From assembly GCA_947087265.1 (NCBI GenBank), contig CAMUBY010000001.1:62001-126000 (forward strand): a stretch of 64,000 nt of DNA. The letters run 5' to 3'. Position 1 is the stretch's first letter; each line of letters opens with the position of its first letter. Shown here one piece after another: positions 35,638 to 44,142 of the stretch. The DNA is from an uncultured Clostridia bacterium. GTDB taxonomy: Bacteria > Bacillota > Clostridia > Christensenellales > Borkfalkiaceae. The translations under genes and the position numbers were made by a program. The notes under the pieces are model-generated. The model had not been told where the DNA came from and ran no database searches. It was given only the letters and a program-made list of their open reading frames with translations.

Positions 35638-36986
35638 CCTATTGGCAGACGTACGGGTATATTATCGTAGAATTTTTGTTTGAATATTCCGTGTTCGCCG
35701 TACTGTTTCTGTATAAACTCAACCGTCGGAAACTCTTCCCTCTGCGAGCCGTTCTTTCTTTGATTGCAGTTTTTGCAATCGGGCTTCCCGTGGCGTATTT
35801 TTACAAACTGTTCGGGGAGACGATTTGGGGGCGTATTCTCGTCTATCTGTTTCTTTTTGCGGTATTTACGCTTTTCACGAAGCTGTGTTTTTGCGAAAGT
35901 TTTCTGACGTTGCTTTTTTGTTGCAGTATGGCGTATGCGATGCAGAATTTCGCCTATAAGGTGTATCTCATTATCTGGACAAGCGGCGAACAATTGCGTC
36001 TGTACGACGGCTGGGGAACTCATTTCAATCTCTATTACCGCATCATGTACTATCTGATTTTTGCCGCTTGCGTTGTAGGCGCGTGGTTTTTGTTCATTCG
36101 CAGAATTACGGCAAAAATGGAAAGCCGCAAACTCAATTTCCGAATTCTTTTGATTTCGCTTTTTATTCTGGGTATCACTATATTGTTGTGTTCGGTGGAG
36201 GATTTATTCTTTGCCAAACTCAGCGTGATGCGCGAAAACCGCTTCGATAATTATATCTATTTCGTATTGCGGCAAACGGGCAACGCCTTTTCCGTGGTGT
36301 GCTGCATCATCGTATTTTTGCTTGCCTCCAAAGCAATCGTCGAAAACAAGTTGTTGCAAGAGGTAGAATATCTGAAACACACGATACGTCAGGGCGAAAG
36401 GCAGTATCAGATGTCCAAAGACAGCATCGAACTCATCAATATAAAGTGTCACGACATTAAATATAAGTTGGACTCGCTCATGGCGCAGGGCGCCATGACG
36501 CCCGAGGCGGTTAAGAATCTGCGCGACAGTATTTCCATTTACGATTCTAAAACGGAAACGGGGAATCAACTTCTCAACGTACTCATCACGGAAAAAAGCC
36601 TGTATTGCGAACAGAACGGCATCAACCTTTCCTGCATGATTGACGGCGCGAAACTCGGTTTTATGGAAGCGGGCGATTTATACTGTCTGTTCGGAAATCT
36701 TATCGACAACGCGCTCGAAGCCGTGAAAAAAATTGCGGAAAAAGAGCGGCGAATCATCAATTTAATGGTAAAGTCGAAGGACAATTTACTGCTCGTACAG
36801 GAAGAAAACTATTTCAACGGAAACCTCGACTTTGAAGACGGATTGCCCGTAACCACCAAGGAGGATAAGAGCGGTCACGGCTTCGGTATGCGCAGCCTGC
36901 GCTTGATTGTCAAGAAGTACGGTGGAGAAATGACGACCTCCGTCACGGACGATATTTTCCACCTGAATATCATTTTCAGCCGTTAA
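35634..36986 (+). CDS. AgrC-like GHKL sensor histidine kinase, system 2
   Basis: A 450-residue paralogue of the kinase at 23516: about six N-terminal transmembrane helices, phosphoacceptor His in IKCHDIKYKL, N-box FGNLIDNALEAV and G-box GHGFGMRSL. The membrane part is not obviously similar to the first kinase, so the signals may differ. It is followed by a regulated promoter and the second GH3 gene. A hairpin just after the stop (37031-37057) may terminate the operon while also lying within the next promoter. Confidence 0.9.
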   Translation: MTYWQTYGYIIVEFLFEYSVFAVLFLYKLNRRKLFPLRAVLSLIAVFAIGLPVAYFYKLFGETIWGRILVYLFLFAVFTLFTKLCFCESFLTLLFCCSMAYAMQNFAYKVYLIIWTSGEQLRLYDGWGTHFNLYYRIMYYLIFAACVVGAWFLFIRRITAKMESRKLNFRILLISLFILGITILLCSVEDLFFAKLSVMRENRFDNYIYFVLRQTGNAFSVVCCIIVFLLASKAIVENKLLQEVEYLKHTIRQGERQYQMSKDSIELINIKCHDIKYKLDSLMAQGAMTPEAVKNLRDSISIYDSKTETGNQLLNVLITEKSLYCEQNGINLSCMIDGAKLGFMEAGDLYCLFGNLIDNALEAVKKIAEKERRIINLMVKSKDNLLLVQEENYFNGNLDFEDGLPVTTKEDKSGHGFGMRSLRLIVKKYGGEMTTSVTDDIFHLNIIFSR

Positions 36987-37001
36987 TTTGGTAAAAAACT
37001 G

Positions 37002-37075
37002 ACAATTTGTGAAATAATATTACAGTTTAAGAAACGCGTCTTGAATAGGCGCGTTTCATTTTTTATAATGTCGAA
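37002..37075 (+). promoter_or_regulatory. LytTR-like direct repeats, promoter and Spo0A-like box before the second GH3 gene
   Basis: Direct repeats ACAATTTGTG (37002-37011) and ACAGTTTAAG (37022-37031) are 20 bp apart. The second ends 9 bp before TTGAAT (37041-37046), which is 17 bp from TATAAT (37064-37069). TGTCGAA (37069-37075), a perfect 0A-box core, overlaps the last base of the -10. Repeats and spacing are reproduced at 42277-42343. Confidence 0.7.
37031..37063 (+). terminator. Hairpin after two-component system 2
   Basis: GAAACGCG and CGCGTTTC form an 8-bp stem with an 11-nt loop, then ATTTTTT. It resembles a terminator for the kinase transcript but overlaps the promoter boxes of the downstream GH3 gene. 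Confidence 0.55.
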
Positions 37076-37102
37076 AAGCAAAATGAAAGAAGGAGTGTTG
37101 AA

Positions 37103-40100
37103 ATGAAGAAAGGAATGTCAATCAAAAAATCCATTGCAATCTTCGCGCCCTGCATGACGGCGCTTGTTGCAATCATGATTGCACTTATTATTGTTGCGGG
37201 CATTTTCTCGGAAACCATCAGTTTGTGGTTATACGGCAGAGCGCAGAATTCCGACGCCAAGACGCTGTCGGCAGGCACGGCGCTGTGCGAAGACATTGTG
37301 GAAGAGGGAATTGTGCTTCTGAAAAACGAAGAAGACAAAAACGGGAATGCCGCTTTACCTCTTACAAAAGAAGAAATTTCCAAGGTGAACGTATTCGGTT
37401 GGGCGGCTTACGACTGGATGACGATGGCATACGGTTCGGGTTATTCGAATACGAAACTTACGAAAATGAAACTTTTTCCTGCTTTGAAAGCGGCGGGAAT
37501 CGAATACAACGAAACGCTTTACAAAATGTATAAAGATTTCTACTCCGCGGATACAAGCGTTTACAGCGCACACGACGAAGAGTATCGCGGCGGCGTAGAA
37601 TTTAACAAGATTGAAAAAAACTTTATTTTGCGCGAACCCGATAAATCGCATTATACGGCGGCGGTTTTGGAAGAAGCGGCGTTATTTTCAGATGTTGCGC
37701 TCGTCGTCATCGGCAGAACGGGCGGCGAAAGCAACGACTTGCGTTTATATCAGGAAAAACAGAAGCAGTCGAACCGTTCCGACAGTACGACAACGGACAA
37801 CAGCCGTACCTATCTCGAACTTTCCACCGAAGAGGAGCAAATGATTGAAGCGGCGGCAACGGCTTGCAGTAAGGTCATCGTGGTTCTCAATACCGCAAAC
37901 GTCATGGAGACGGGCTTTATCGACGATGAAAAAATCGACGCGGCGCTCCACGTCGGCGTTACTGGTCTTACGGGCGTGAACGGACTCATCAACGTGCTCC
38001 GCGGCGAAAAAGAGGTTCCCGTTCTCGACGACAACGGTGAGGAAAAGAAAGACGCGAACGGCGAAACCGTTACCGAAACGGTAAAAGTGAGCCCTTCGGG
38101 CAGGACCGCCGATACCTACGCTTATGATATTTTCACCGCTCCTTCGTCCGTGAACGCAGGGAAAGAGGGCGCGAGAAAATACGACGGTTTTACGGGTACG
38201 GGCAAAGGCTACTATGATGCGTACATCGATTATTACGAAGGCATTTACGTCGGCTACAAGTGGTACGAAACCGCAGACGCGGAACATTATTGGGATGCGG
38301 AAGAATTCGGCGGTTACGAGAAAGTCGTACAGTATCCGTTCGGTTACGGACTTTCCTACACAACCTTTGAATGGACGGTAAAGGAAGTAAAAGTAGACGG
38401 CAAAAAGCAGACGGAAGGCGAACTTCCGAAAAACGGCAAAATCGAAATTACGGTTGAGGTAAAAAATACGGGCGACTACCCCGCCATGGACGTAGTCGAG
38501 TTGTATTATACACCCCAATACGTGAAAGGCGGAATCGAAAAGGCGCACGTGAATCTTGCCGCTTTCGCAAAGACGGGAGTCATCGAGCCTAAAGAAAGCA
38601 AAACCGTAACGCTGGAAATGACCGTACAGAGCATGGCGTCCTACGACTGTTACGACGCAAACAATAACACGCATACCGGATACGAGCTCGACGCGGGCGA
38701 TTATTATCTGCGCCTCATGAAAAACGCGCACGAGAACGGCAATATGGCGGAAGGCTCCGAGGCGGTCATGCATTATACCGTACCGGAAGGCGGTTACAAT
38801 TACGACACCGACGAAGCGACAGGCGAAAAAGTAGAAAACCGCTTCACGAACAAGGACGGCAAGGGTAACGACCAGACAATCGATAATGCCGATTTGGACG
38901 GCAGCCACGAAACGACCCCCGTTACCTATCTTTCGAGAAAAGATTTTGCGGGAACTTTCCCCGAAAAGATACTCAGAAGCAGAAGCGAAGCGGCGTACAA
39001 GGTTGCAAGCGCTACGGAACCCACCGAGGCGCAATTACAGGCAACGGGCTATTTCGGTATCGACAAGAATATCAACGGCGAAGATATGGGCATGACCCTG
39101 GCAGATATGATGCCTCAGAAAACGGGCGACGAATATACCCTGCGGGAATGGAAAGACGACGACTGGGAAACGCTCATTTACCAGGTTACCGTCGGCGAAA
39201 TGAAAACGGTCATCAAAGACGGTTACTTCAAAACGGCGGCAATTAAGAGTATCGAAAAACCCGAGTACGTCGATTTGGACGGTCCTCTCGGATTGAACAC
39301 CCGCGTAACGGGCACGACGCAGTGCGAATTTGTGGCATACCCCAGCGCGACGGTGCTTGCGCAGACCTGGGATACCGCGCTTGCCTATGCAATGGGACTG
39401 AGCGTGGGTAACGAAGCAAAATCCATGCAGGGCTTAAGAGGCTGGTACGCACCCGGTGCGAACATTCACCGCAATCCTTTCTGCGGCAGAAACGGCGAGT
39501 ATTATTCGGAGGACGGCGTTCTTTCGGGCAATATGGCGGCGGGCGCGGTGAGCGGCGCGAAAGATATGGGCGTTTACTCTTATGTAAAACACTTTGTGGT
39601 AAACGAAAGCGAAACGTTCCGTGAAGGCTTATACACCTTCCTCACCGAGCAGACGTTGCGCGAAATTTATCTGAAACCCTTTGAAATTATGATAAAAGAT
39701 GGCGGCGGCAACGCGCTCATGACGAGCATGAACCGTTTGGGCAGAGTTTGGTCGGGCGCGAACTACGGGCTTTGCACCGAGATTTTAAGAAACGAATGGG
39801 GTTTCCGCGGTACGCTTGTAACCGACTGGCTGGATACGAATAAAGGCGACTATATGCCAGCTTATAAAGGAATCTGGGCAGGCAACGATTTGTGGCTGAA
39901 TAATACAAACGCCGATAGCAGCGTCGGAAATCTGTTAAACAAAATACCGGACGCGCAGATGATAGCGCTTGGTCAGAAGGTTGTCAAAAACGTACTCTGG
40001 ACGCTGATTGATACCGAAAACGCAAAAGTTACTTACGACCCCACTGCAACCACAGGCATCGGCGAAGGCGCGCAATACAACCATACCTGGTACTGGTACG

Positions 40101-40267
40101 TCGCTCTTGTTGAGATTGTGCTTGCGGCAGGCGTCGGCGTCATGGCGTTCTTCCTTGTAAGAAATATTATCAGAGGCAGAAAGGCTTCGGTAACTGAGGA
40201 AGTTGCGGCGGAGGAGGTTGCGGAAAATTCCGAATCCGTAACCGACGAAACTCCGAAGGACGAATGA
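37103..40267 (+). CDS. Membrane-anchored GH3 beta-glucosidase with inverted domain order (second copy)
   Basis: A 1054-residue protein. One N-terminal transmembrane helix (about 10-35) is followed by the GH3 C-domain (about 50-420, EEGIVLLKNE, IGRTGGE), a fibronectin-III-like domain (about 430-545, FGYGLSYT onward) and then the TIM-barrel N-domain (about 700-965) with YVKHFVVNESE and candidate nucleophile Asp908 in LVTDW. A C-terminal helix (WYWYVALVEIVLAAGVGVMAFFL) and an acidic cytoplasmic tail complete it. The order is permuted as in the first GH3, but the CBM-like tail is absent. It is controlled by the direct-repeat promoter just upstream. Confidence 0.9.
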   Translation: MKKGMSIKKSIAIFAPCMTALVAIMIALIIVAGIFSETISLWLYGRAQNSDAKTLSAGTALCEDIVEEGIVLLKNEEDKNGNAALPLTKEEISKVNVFGWAAYDWMTMAYGSGYSNTKLTKMKLFPALKAAGIEYNETLYKMYKDFYSADTSVYSAHDEEYRGGVEFNKIEKNFILREPDKSHYTAAVLEEAALFSDVALVVIGRTGGESNDLRLYQEKQKQSNRSDSTTTDNSRTYLELSTEEEQMIEAAATACSKVIVVLNTANVMETGFIDDEKIDAALHVGVTGLTGVNGLINVLRGEKEVPVLDDNGEEKKDANGETVTETVKVSPSGRTADTYAYDIFTAPSSVNAGKEGARKYDGFTGTGKGYYDAYIDYYEGIYVGYKWYETADAEHYWDAEEFGGYEKVVQYPFGYGLSYTTFEWTVKEVKVDGKKQTEGELPKNGKIEITVEVKNTGDYPAMDVVELYYTPQYVKGGIEKAHVNLAAFAKTGVIEPKESKTVTLEMTVQSMASYDCYDANNNTHTGYELDAGDYYLRLMKNAHENGNMAEGSEAVMHYTVPEGGYNYDTDEATGEKVENRFTNKDGKGNDQTIDNADLDGSHETTPVTYLSRKDFAGTFPEKILRSRSEAAYKVASATEPTEAQLQATGYFGIDKNINGEDMGMTLADMMPQKTGDEYTLREWKDDDWETLIYQVTVGEMKTVIKDGYFKTAAIKSIEKPEYVDLDGPLGLNTRVTGTTQCEFVAYPSATVLAQTWDTALAYAMGLSVGNEAKSMQGLRGWYAPGANIHRNPFCGRNGEYYSEDGVLSGNMAAGAVSGAKDMGVYSYVKHFVVNESETFREGLYTFLTEQTLREIYLKPFEIMIKDGGGNALMTSMNRLGRVWSGANYGLCTEILRNEWGFRGTLVTDWLDTNKGDYMPAYKGIWAGNDLWLNNTNADSSVGNLLNKIPDAQMIALGQKVVKNVLWTLIDTENAKVTYDPTATTGIGEGAQYNHTWYWYVALVEIVLAAGVGVMAFFLVRNIIRGRKASVTEEVAAEEVAENSESVTDETPKDE

Positions 40268-40321
40268 TAAGCGTTTGTTTATCGGTAAAGTGAAAAATTT
40301 TTTTAGGAGGAAAGCTAATAT

Positions 40322-42214
40322 ATGAAACTCAAAAAGCACATCATGTCTGCGTTGGTGGCTGCGTTATCACTGATTATGGTGTTAGCGTTCGTGGCCTGCG
40401 GAGGCGACAAGGACCCCAAGGTTACCGCAATTGCGCTTAACCAGCCGACGGTGGAAATTGAAACCGGAACGACGTCAAAACTTACGGTAACCGCAACGTA
40501 TGACGACGAAACCAGCGGCGAACTGAAAGCGGGCGACGTTACCTGGGCAAGCGACAACGAAAGCGTTGCTACCGTAACGAGAGGTATTGTTTCGGGCAAA
40601 ACGAAAGGTACGGCGAAAATTACCGCAACCTACGGCGAATTCTCGGCAACCTGCAACGTCACCGTAAATTTGGTTGAAGTAATTATTTCGGGTTACGAAC
40701 TCAACGACGACGACAAGGTTGAACTCCAAATCGATGGCGAATTAATGCTTAGCGCAAAAGTCAACAAGAACGGCGAAGAACTCGACGGCGAAACGGTTGT
40801 ATGGTCTACCAGCGCTCCCGGCATCGTATCCGTTGCGAACGGCGTGATTAAGGGTATCAACCCCGGCGAAGCAACCATTACGGCAACCCGTGCAAACGGC
40901 ACGCAGTCCGCTTCTATCACCGTAGTCGTTCCCGAAATCATTGGCTCTGCACAGTTGGGCTACAATGAACAGAACAAGACGCTTGCCGATACCTGGGGCT
41001 TCTGGAACGACCAGGGCTACAACTGGTCGAATACGACGGTTTACAGTAAGTATACGGAACCCTATGCGGAAACCGAGCCCGAAACAGGCTACGAGCGTAT
41101 CGGTGCGGGAAAGATGAATATTACTTTCTCGGTAGACAGTTACGGCGGCAGTATGGCGCCCGGTCCCCACGATGCTGCGATTCAGCTCTTTTACCGCAGC
41201 AGCAAAGAGAACGGCGGCAGACTCGAAGCCAACCACAACTATGAGATAAAACTTAAAGTTCTCTCGAACACCGCAGGTACAATCGTCGTGAACCCGTTTG
41301 ACGATATCGACGGTCGTTACGGTATGGAAGAAGATAATGAAGAAGCTCACGAGGCGTTACTTGAAGCAAACGTAGAAAAAGAAATCACCGTTCAGTTCAG
41401 ACACGGCGACAGCGGCGCTATCTACGCACAGGGCAAGTACACCAACGTAGAATCTGCTATCAATATTTTGCTCGGCTTGCTTTCCGCACCCGTTAAAGAT
41501 GATTCCGAGAGCAACGTTGTAAAAGTTTCTGTGTACGACGTACGCGTGAAAGACTTGGGCGAATCTACTTATAAGTGGGTGGACGATGAAACCGAACTCG
41601 AAGGCTATACGCCGCCTCCCGCAGTACTTCCCGATTTGAGCGGAGTTGATTCCATAGCCATTGATAGTGATAGTATTACCGCACCCGACGAAACCCATTA
41701 CGCAATTACTGCAGGAACAGACAATAAGTCTTACGACGTTGTTTATACGGACGTTGCAGGCGGTAACTATCAAAACGTTGCCATTAATATTCCCCAATCA
41801 GCGAATGCGGCGGAAAACAACACATTTGTAGTTACCATCGCAAATAACGGTTCGGCTGATATCGAACTGCGTTTCGACGTTGCCGGTGCAACAGCGATTG
41901 AAAATGGACAGAACAGTGCTTCGAAAGATTGCGCAATCAGTTCGGCTGCTTCGGTAGGTGTTCCCAATACCGATTCTGTTTGGGACGGCACGACCATCTC
42001 GATTAAGGCAGGCGAAACGACCACGCTCTATATCACTTACGATGCAACGACCGGCCGCGGCGCGCCCACGCAGATACTCGTCTATTTTGAAACGCACTAT
42101 TGGGCAAACAGCAACGATAACCCTGCTCACGTAGAAGCAAATTACAGCGGCAACGTAACGCTCAGCGAGTTCAAGTTTGCGAACGTTGTAAGCGAAGAAG
42201 TCGGCGAAGAGTAA
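40322..42214 (+). CDS. Lipoprotein with two Big_2 Ig-like domains and a carbohydrate-binding-like C-terminus
   Basis: A 630-residue lipoprotein (lipobox ending FVAC). Residues about 33-120 and 122-205 are bacterial Ig-like group 2 domains, with the typical WASDNESVATV...G-ATITAT pattern. Residues about 210-420 look like a CBM4/9-type beta-sandwich (WGFWNDQGYNWS, NHNYEIKLKVLS), and another beta-rich domain follows. No hydrolase motif. AGGAGG lies before the ATG, 54 nt after the second GH3 gene, so the two are probably co-transcribed. Likely a surface glycan-binding protein. Confidence 0.82.
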   Translation: MKLKKHIMSALVAALSLIMVLAFVACGGDKDPKVTAIALNQPTVEIETGTTSKLTVTATYDDETSGELKAGDVTWASDNESVATVTRGIVSGKTKGTAKITATYGEFSATCNVTVNLVEVIISGYELNDDDKVELQIDGELMLSAKVNKNGEELDGETVVWSTSAPGIVSVANGVIKGINPGEATITATRANGTQSASITVVVPEIIGSAQLGYNEQNKTLADTWGFWNDQGYNWSNTTVYSKYTEPYAETEPETGYERIGAGKMNITFSVDSYGGSMAPGPHDAAIQLFYRSSKENGGRLEANHNYEIKLKVLSNTAGTIVVNPFDDIDGRYGMEEDNEEAHEALLEANVEKEITVQFRHGDSGAIYAQGKYTNVESAINILLGLLSAPVKDDSESNVVKVSVYDVRVKDLGESTYKWVDDETELEGYTPPPAVLPDLSGVDSIAIDSDSITAPDETHYAITAGTDNKSYDVVYTDVAGGNYQNVAINIPQSANAAENNTFVVTIANNGSADIELRFDVAGATAIENGQNSASKDCAISSAASVGVPNTDSVWDGTTISIKAGETTTLYITYDATTGRGAPTQILVYFETHYWANSNDNPAHVEANYSGNVTLSEFKFANVVSEEVGEE

Positions 42215-42245
42215 GAGAATTCACGGCTTGCTAATTTTCAAAAAG

Positions 42246-42276
42246 GGTGGCGGCGTTAATAGCCGTCACTTTTTTT
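42246..42276 (+). terminator. Intrinsic terminator
   Basis: GTGGCGGC-N7-GCCGTCAC (one G-T pair), then a run of seven T residues, after the Ig-like lipoprotein gene. Confidence 0.85.
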
Positions 42277-42343
42277 GCAGTTTATGTAAAAATCGTGCAA
42301 TTTAAGAAACGGCTATTGACGGAATTCGGTTTTATAATATAAT
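42277..42343 (+). promoter_or_regulatory. LytTR-like direct repeats and promoter of the GH16 gene
   Basis: GCAGTTTATG (42277-42286) and GCAATTTAAG (42297-42306) are 20 bp apart. The second ends 9 bp before TTGACG (42316-42321), then a 16-bp spacer and TATAAT (42338-42343). Geometry and the TTTAAGAAACG stretch match 37022-37034. Confidence 0.7.
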
Positions 42344-42364
42344 GGAAACAAGGAAAGGAAGAAC

Positions 42365-43225
42365 ATGAAAAAATGGTTAAAAGGCTTGGCAATTTTAACG
42401 GTTGGTGCAATATTTTTTGCGGCTGCGGGGTGTTCGATATTTGAACCTGCGGAAACGGACCCTCCTGCGGACACCGACCCGCCTGTGAGTACGGACCCGC
42501 CAACGGATACCGACCCTCCTATAAGTACGGACCCGCCCGTGGGGCAAACCTTCAAACCGCACGAGTCTGCGGCGGGGATTCCCGATAGGCTCACCTTGGA
42601 AAGTGAAAAGATAGACCGTTTTTCACAGGGCGGTTCTTCCGAATTTACCTGGGCGGACGGATATTCCAACGGCGGCATGTTCAACTGTACCTGGCGCAGA
42701 AGCAGTGCAAAAATTCAAAACGGCGTCATGAGCATGTCAGTTTCCAAAGAAGGGAAGGGCTATGCGGGCGCGGAACACCGTTCTAAAAATAAATTTTCAT
42801 ACGGCTTTTATTCGGTGTGCATGAAGGCGGCAGACTGTTCGGGTGTCATTTCCTCGTTTTTCACTTATACGAATCAACCTGTTTGGGACGAAATCGATAT
42901 CGAGTTTCTCGGCAAGGATATGACGAGTGTGCAGTTTAACTATTATACGAACGGGGTAGGGGGACACGAATTTGTGTTCGAGCTTGGCTTTGACGCATCT
43001 GAGGAGTTTCACGAATACGCATTTGATTACAGGCAAAACAGTATTACCTGGTATATAGACGGCAAGGCGGTTTATCGGGCTACCGAAAATCTTCCCTCGC
43101 ACGATATGCAGATTATGATGAATGTTTGGAACTGCATCGGCATTGACGAATGGAGCGGTGCGCTCGATACCGCGGCGCTTCCCGCAACGGCGCAATATCA
43201 ATGGTTTGCGTATACTCCGAATTGA
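42365..43225 (+). CDS. GH16 lichenase-type beta-glucanase lipoprotein
   Basis: A 286-residue secreted lipoprotein (lipobox ending AAGC) with a Thr-Asp-Pro-Pro repeat linker (about residues 33-60) and a GH16 domain. The catalytic motif is WDEIDIEF with Glu176, Asp178 and Glu180, the short ExDxE form found in licheninases (beta-1,3-1,4-glucanases). YEH-like and WYIDGKAVYR segments support the fold. It should cleave mixed-linkage or beta-1,3 glucans into oligosaccharides for the GH3 enzymes. Monocistronic under the direct-repeat promoter. Confidence 0.9.
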   Translation: MKKWLKGLAILTVGAIFFAAAGCSIFEPAETDPPADTDPPVSTDPPTDTDPPISTDPPVGQTFKPHESAAGIPDRLTLESEKIDRFSQGGSSEFTWADGYSNGGMFNCTWRRSSAKIQNGVMSMSVSKEGKGYAGAEHRSKNKFSYGFYSVCMKAADCSGVISSFFTYTNQPVWDEIDIEFLGKDMTSVQFNYYTNGVGGHEFVFELGFDASEEFHEYAFDYRQNSITWYIDGKAVYRATENLPSHDMQIMMNVWNCIGIDEWSGALDTAALPATAQYQWFAYTPN

Positions 43226-43270
43226 ATGCAATTCGCTTAAAACAGTTTACAGTTTTTTCTCCATAAGAAT

Positions 43271-43307
43271 AGAAGAACGGAACACGTTGATTGTGTTCCG
43301 TTCTTCT
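43271..43307 (+). terminator. Hairpin terminator of the GH16 gene
   Basis: A 15-bp perfect stem starting AGAAGAACGGAACAC with a 7-nt loop; the following tail is moderately T-rich. Confidence 0.75.
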
Positions 43308-43322
43308 GTTTATTAATTATTT

Positions 43323-43413
43323 TGGCGCAGAAGGCGGGATTTGAACCCGCGCTGCCGTTTCCAGCACTACTCCCTTAGCAGGGGAGCCCCTTGAGCCACT
43401 TGGGTACTTCTGC
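43323..43413 (-). tRNA. tRNA-Ser (anticodon GCT)
   Basis: A 91-nt class II tRNA on the minus strand with CCA encoded (43323-43325). The acceptor stem GCAGAAG pairs with CTTCTGC, the anticodon loop is CTGCTAA, there is a long variable arm typical of Ser, and the T arm contains GGTTCAAATCC. Confidence 0.95.
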
Positions 43414-43505
43414 ATCGCTCGATTCTTAATATATCACAAATTCAGCGGTTTGTCAAAGTATATTTTCAGAGAAAAGGTAATTTCGCAAAAATTTTTTTCA
43501 AGTTC

Positions 43506-43534
43506 TTGCAGTTTACCTCATTTTATGTTAAAAT
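43506..43534 (+). promoter_or_regulatory. Sigma-A promoter of ppa
   Basis: TTGCAG (43506-43511), 17-bp spacer, TAAAAT (43529-43534) with TGT before it. Confidence 0.7.
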
Positions 43535-43552
43535 ACGAATAAGGAGAAATTC

Positions 43553-44086
43553 ATGAATATTTGGCACGATATCGACCCGAAGCGTATTACGCCCAACGAT
43601 TTTGAGGTGTTAATCGAAATTCCGCGCGGTTGCAAGGCAAAGTACGAGCTCGACAAGGAAACGGGACTTCTGAAATTAGACCGCGTACTCTATACCTCCA
43701 CGGTGTATCCCGCAAACTACGGGTTCATTCCCAGAACGCTTGCCGACGACGGCGACCCTCTGGACGTACTTGTTTTGTGCAACGAAATTATCTATCCCAT
43801 GACGCTCATTCGCTGTTACCCCATCGGGGTGATTAAAATGACCGACAGCGGCGCTTCGGACGAGAAGATAATCGCCATTCCCGTGAAGGACCCCAACTAT
43901 AACGAGTATTACGATATTCACGAATTGCCCAAGCACGTGTTCAGCGAAATGATGCACTTCTTCGAGGTATATAAATCGCTGGAACACAAGACGACGACGG
44001 TGAAAGAAATCGCGCACCGCGACGAGGCGGTGGAAATTATCCGCAAGTCGATTCGCGTCTATAACGAAACGTTCCAAAAAGAATAA
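43553..44086 (+). CDS. ppa: Inorganic pyrophosphatase, family I
   Basis: A 177-residue soluble family I pyrophosphatase, hydrolysing pyrophosphate to two phosphates. Signature segments are EIPRGCKAKYELD, the conserved YPANYGFIPRT and the metal-binding DDGDPLDVLVL with the canonical Asp triad. Full length for the family; AAGGAG precedes the ATG. Monocistronic, promoter at 43506 and terminator at 44105. Confidence 0.97.
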   Translation: MNIWHDIDPKRITPNDFEVLIEIPRGCKAKYELDKETGLLKLDRVLYTSTVYPANYGFIPRTLADDGDPLDVLVLCNEIIYPMTLIRCYPIGVIKMTDSGASDEKIIAIPVKDPNYNEYYDIHELPKHVFSEMMHFFEVYKSLEHKTTTVKEIAHRDEAVEIIRKSIRVYNETFQKE

Positions 44087-44104
44087 CTTAATTTATAAAA
44101 AACA

Positions 44105-44130
44105 GCGCCGCTTTCGCGGCGCTTATTTTT
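44105..44130. terminator. Intrinsic terminator between ppa and spoIIE
   Basis: GCGCCGC-TTTC-GCGGCGC followed by TTATTTTTT; A-rich on the other side, so it can serve both convergent genes. Confidence 0.9.
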
Positions 44131-44142
44131 TGCAAAATATTT

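Noticed and set aside
22799-36986. An agr-type autoinducer system with agrB and agrD
   Set aside because: No AgrB-like protease or AgrD-like precursor frame is found near either kinase; only the kinase/regulator halves resemble Agr.
37745-39034. 429-codon minus-strand frame within the second GH3 gene
   Set aside because: Antisense shadow of a strongly conserved enzyme; no ribosome-binding site and a typical Val/Phe/Arg-rich shadow composition.
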